Positions 62,359-64,000 of a stretch of 64,000 bases of DNA are shown here, piece after piece (the first letter of the stretch is position 1; each line of letters opens with the position of its first letter). Made by a program: the position numbers and the translations under genes. The notes beneath the pieces are model-generated. The model did no database searches. It was not told the origin of the DNA and saw only the letters and a list, made by a program, of their open reading frames with translations. Source of the DNA: Bacillus manliponensis (GTDB lineage: Bacteria; Bacillota; Bacilli; Bacillales; Bacillaceae_G); contig NZ_JOTN01000001.1 in the NCBI RefSeq assembly GCF_000712595.1, forward strand, positions 357,901 through 421,900, given 5' to 3'.

Positions 62359-62387
62359 TTGACTTATTTGAAAAATAGTAGTATTTT
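62359..62387 (+). promoter_or_regulatory. Promoter of the sodA-type gene
   Basis: TTGACT, a 17-base spacer, TATTTT. Confidence 0.6.
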
Positions 62388-62443
62388 TGCATTAGGTAAA
62401 TCATTTTTACCTAGACCAACTTTTAGGGCAGGAGGTGAAACAA

Positions 62444-63066
62444 GTGTCTACATTTCATTTGCCTGAACTTCCATATGACTATGATGAACTAGAGCCATAT
62501 ATCGATGCGAATACGTTAGCTCTTCATCATGGAAAGCACCATGCAACTTATGTTAATAATTTAAATGGAGCTTTAGAAAAATATGAGGAGTTACAAGGTA
62601 AATCCATCGAAGAATTGCTATGTGACTTATCCTCTCTCCCAGAGGATATTAAAACCGCTGTTCGTAATAACGGGGGTGGTCATTACTGTCACAGTCTATT
62701 TTGGGATGGGATGAGCCCAAAAGGCGGCGGAGAACCGAATGCAGATATTGCAAAAGCAATTGACCATTACTTCCATAATTTGACAACTTAAAAGATCAAC
62801 TTTCCAAAGCTGCAATAAGCCGCTTCGGAAGTGGCTATGGCTGGCTTGTACTAGACGGAAACCAACTTTCAGTCATGAGCACACCGAACCAAGATACACC
62901 TTTAACAGAAGGGAAAATTCCACTACTCGTAATCGATGTATGGGAACATGCCTACTATTTAAAGTACCAAAATCGACGACCTGAGTTTGTGACAAACTGG
63001 TGGAATACAGTCGACTGGGATAAGGTGAATGAAAGATATTTACAAGCTATAACAAAAACAAAGTAA
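62444..63066 (+). pseudogene. sodA2: Mn/Fe superoxide dismutase gene with a one-base frameshift
   Basis: The product starts [20 protein letters not shown] from a GTG with GGAGG upstream. It contains the metal ligand region [17 protein letters not shown] and a second ligand in [13 protein letters not shown], then stops after FHNLTT at 62791. The +2-frame continuation (from TTA at 62788) gives [20 protein letters not shown] and the remaining ligands in [17 protein letters not shown], ending at 63066. Restoring one T in the TTT run at 62779-62781 would give NFDNLKDQ and one intact enzyme of about 207 residues. It is therefore a recent frameshift or a sequencing error. The name sodA2 is by analogy with the second B. 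anthracis copy. Confidence 0.9.
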
Positions 63067-63109
63067 ACATACGTGTAAGGTAAATTTGGTAAAAAGCATC
63101 ATAATCCTC

Positions 63110-63144
63110 CAATATCCCCCGACTTGCCACCGGGGGATATTATT
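63110..63144 (+). terminator. Bidirectional terminator between sodA and the AmiS-type gene
   Basis: AATATCCCCCG and CGGGGGATATT arms with a short loop. Confidence 0.88.
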
Positions 63145-63156
63145 ATGAAGGAACAA

Positions 63157-63762
63157 TTAATTTGTTTGGATGCTCATTTCTTTTATCCCTCTTGCTTGAA
63201 AGATAAAATACAAAATAGAAACGATGCATACGCCTGTCCAAATGTAAGATACAATAGTTGTTTCCCAAAGACCAATAAAGTATAAAAGTGATGGAAGCGT
63301 TAATGTAACCCATGACTGTACGAATGCAACTTTACCAACATACTTTTCAATTGGTTTCTTCTGCACATTTAACGCAAAGAATAAGTACCAAAGGAGAGCC
63401 CACATCATCCATGTTAAGCCACTCACCATGTCTTGAAACTGAACGAAGGAAACAATCATATAGAAGATTGCCACAACGACTACCCATAAGCAGAACCAAC
63501 CTAATCCTTCACCATTTAAGCCTCTCATAAATGTAATACCAACATATAAATATGTTAAGCCAAATAAAAACGTCGCTGCATATGAATAAATAGCCCAGTT
63601 GCTTTGATCTGAAACAACAATTAAATAAAATGGAATTACAACTTGCAGTGTACCGACAAATATATTAAAAAGCCCAACACTCTTTTGCTCTGCCTTTCCA
63701 AGTAGAGCAAGACTATTTAAAAACAGCGCTGCACCTGAAAGTAACAATCCTACATAGCCCAT
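63157..63762 (-). CDS. AmiS/UreI-family amide or urea channel
   Basis: A 201-residue membrane protein with six to seven helices. The start MGYVGLLLSGAALFLNSLALLGK and the middle SYAATFLFGLTYLYVG and GEGLGWFCLWV segments mark the AmiS/UreI family, proton-gated urea or short-chain amide channels. No urease or amidase gene is in the window. The AAGGAGG site lies about 40 bases before the ATG with a small hairpin between, and a GTG-started short frame overlaps the real start, so translation may depend on folding or coupling. The bcr1-like copy at 63821-63890 is upstream. Confidence 0.85.
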   Translation of the reverse strand: MGYVGLLLSGAALFLNSLALLGKAEQKSVGLFNIFVGTLQVVIPFYLIVVSDQSNWAIYSYAATFLFGLTYLYVGITFMRGLNGEGLGWFCLWVVVVAIFYMIVSFVQFQDMVSGLTWMMWALLWYLFFALNVQKKPIEKYVGKVAFVQSWVTLTLPSLLYFIGLWETTIVSYIWTGVCIVSILYFIFQARGIKEMSIQTN

Positions 63763-63820
63763 ACATGTGCGAGCGAAAAGTAAAACTACTTTTCACCCTA
63801 CTACCTCCTTATATTATCAA

Positions 63821-63890
63821 TTTATCCCGCTATTTGCGGGCTAACACTCAGTGGATGATGAAGCCCCCACTGAGTGAAGTTTCACTTTAT
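63821..63890. repeat. bcr1-like repeat, 70-bp copy in reverse orientation
   Basis: TTTATCCCGCTATTTGCGGG at the left and GTGAAGTTTCACTTTAT at the right: the two family ends flank a shortened middle, and TTTAT occurs at both borders as expected for the target duplication. Confidence 0.85.
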
Positions 63891-63892
63891 TT

Positions 63893-64000
63893 TCAAACAA
63901 AATGGAACGACAAAAAACAATGCTTTTGCCAAAATCAGCTTTAGCAAAAGCATTTGAAACGCTTACAAATTCACTTAATAGTAAGTAAATTTATCACTAT
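63893..64000. other. Right edge of the window, gene-free
   Basis: A hairpin (ATGCTTTTGC and GCAAAAGCAT, about 63919-63954) probably ends a gene beyond the window or is an orphan stem. No reading frame is supported. Confidence 0.5.

Noticed and set aside
62779-62791. Programmed frameshift in sodA
   Set aside because: There is no slippery heptamer plus stimulatory structure, and superoxide dismutases are not known for it; a one-base loss in the T-run is simpler.
63950-63966. CcpA cre box at the right edge (TGAAACGCTTACA)
   Set aside because: One base short of the cre spacing and no gene start nearby in the window.

Overview
The window looks like chromosome of a Bacillus cereus-group bacterium (B. 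cereus, B. anthracis or B. thuringiensis type). The base composition is AT-rich, ribosome binding sites are strong AGGAGG types, and the gene order resembles the ywh/ywf/ywd block of Bacillus subtilis. Group-typical genes are present (cwlJ-gerQ, bacterial nitric oxide synthase, HemAT, a second Mn/Fe superoxide dismutase), as are many copies of an intergenic repeat with TTTAT ends that resembles bcr1 of this group. A parS-like ParB site near 31.9 kb fits an origin-proximal location. I see no tRNA, rRNA, CRISPR array, prophage or intact insertion sequence.

Layout. 0-3.4 kb: end of a class A penicillin-binding protein, then YwhD, YwhC (M50 protease), YwhB (tautomerase) and YwfO (HD hydrolase). 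3.8-8.0 kb: a siderophore ABC importer (two permeases, ATPase, binding lipoprotein) behind a clear Fur box. 8.1-13.7 kb: DUF1450 protein, RsfA-type sporulation regulator, LipL, Pta, HemQ and the spore germination pair CwlJ-GerQ. 13.3-20.7 kb: YwdK, YwdI, YwdJ, a HAD phosphatase, small membrane and zinc-ribbon proteins, uracil-DNA glycosylase, and an ABC-2 exporter with a GDSL esterase. 20.9-26.7 kb: the homoserine branch, hom-thrC-thrB (threonine) next to metY-metA (methionine) behind a SAM riboswitch. 26.8-31.6 kb: MaoC-like hydratase with a FadR-like operator, azoreductase, a two-component system whose kinase has a four-cysteine GAF domain, and PdxK.

31.9-36.4 kb: CstA-YbdD (probable pyruvate uptake) with an orphan LytTR response regulator, then the niacin transporter NiaP. 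36.5-45.9 kb: two divergent polysaccharide gene sets (TagA, GT4 and polymerase; flippase and GT2), interrupted by a TRIC channel, HemAT and a thioesterase. 46.3-53.7 kb: an ABC-F protein, then three paralogous secreted proteins with cell-wall-binding repeats around a PatA/PatB-like O-acetylation pair. 54-58 kb: a TetR regulator divergent from an RND efflux permease, with three matching operator palindromes between them. 58-64 kb: MsrAB, an AI-2E-type permease, a glycine-zipper-like repeat protein, NOS, a frameshifted sodA and an AmiS/UreI channel.

No wholly new multi-gene system is evident. The best leads are the wall-binding-repeat and O-acetyltransferase cluster with a neighbouring gene relic, the orphan LytTR regulator beside cstA, the four-cysteine sensor kinase, the FadR-like, TetR and parS sites, the sodA frameshift, and the small repeat proteins. 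All assignments come from reading the sequence and from memory of the families; no database search was run.
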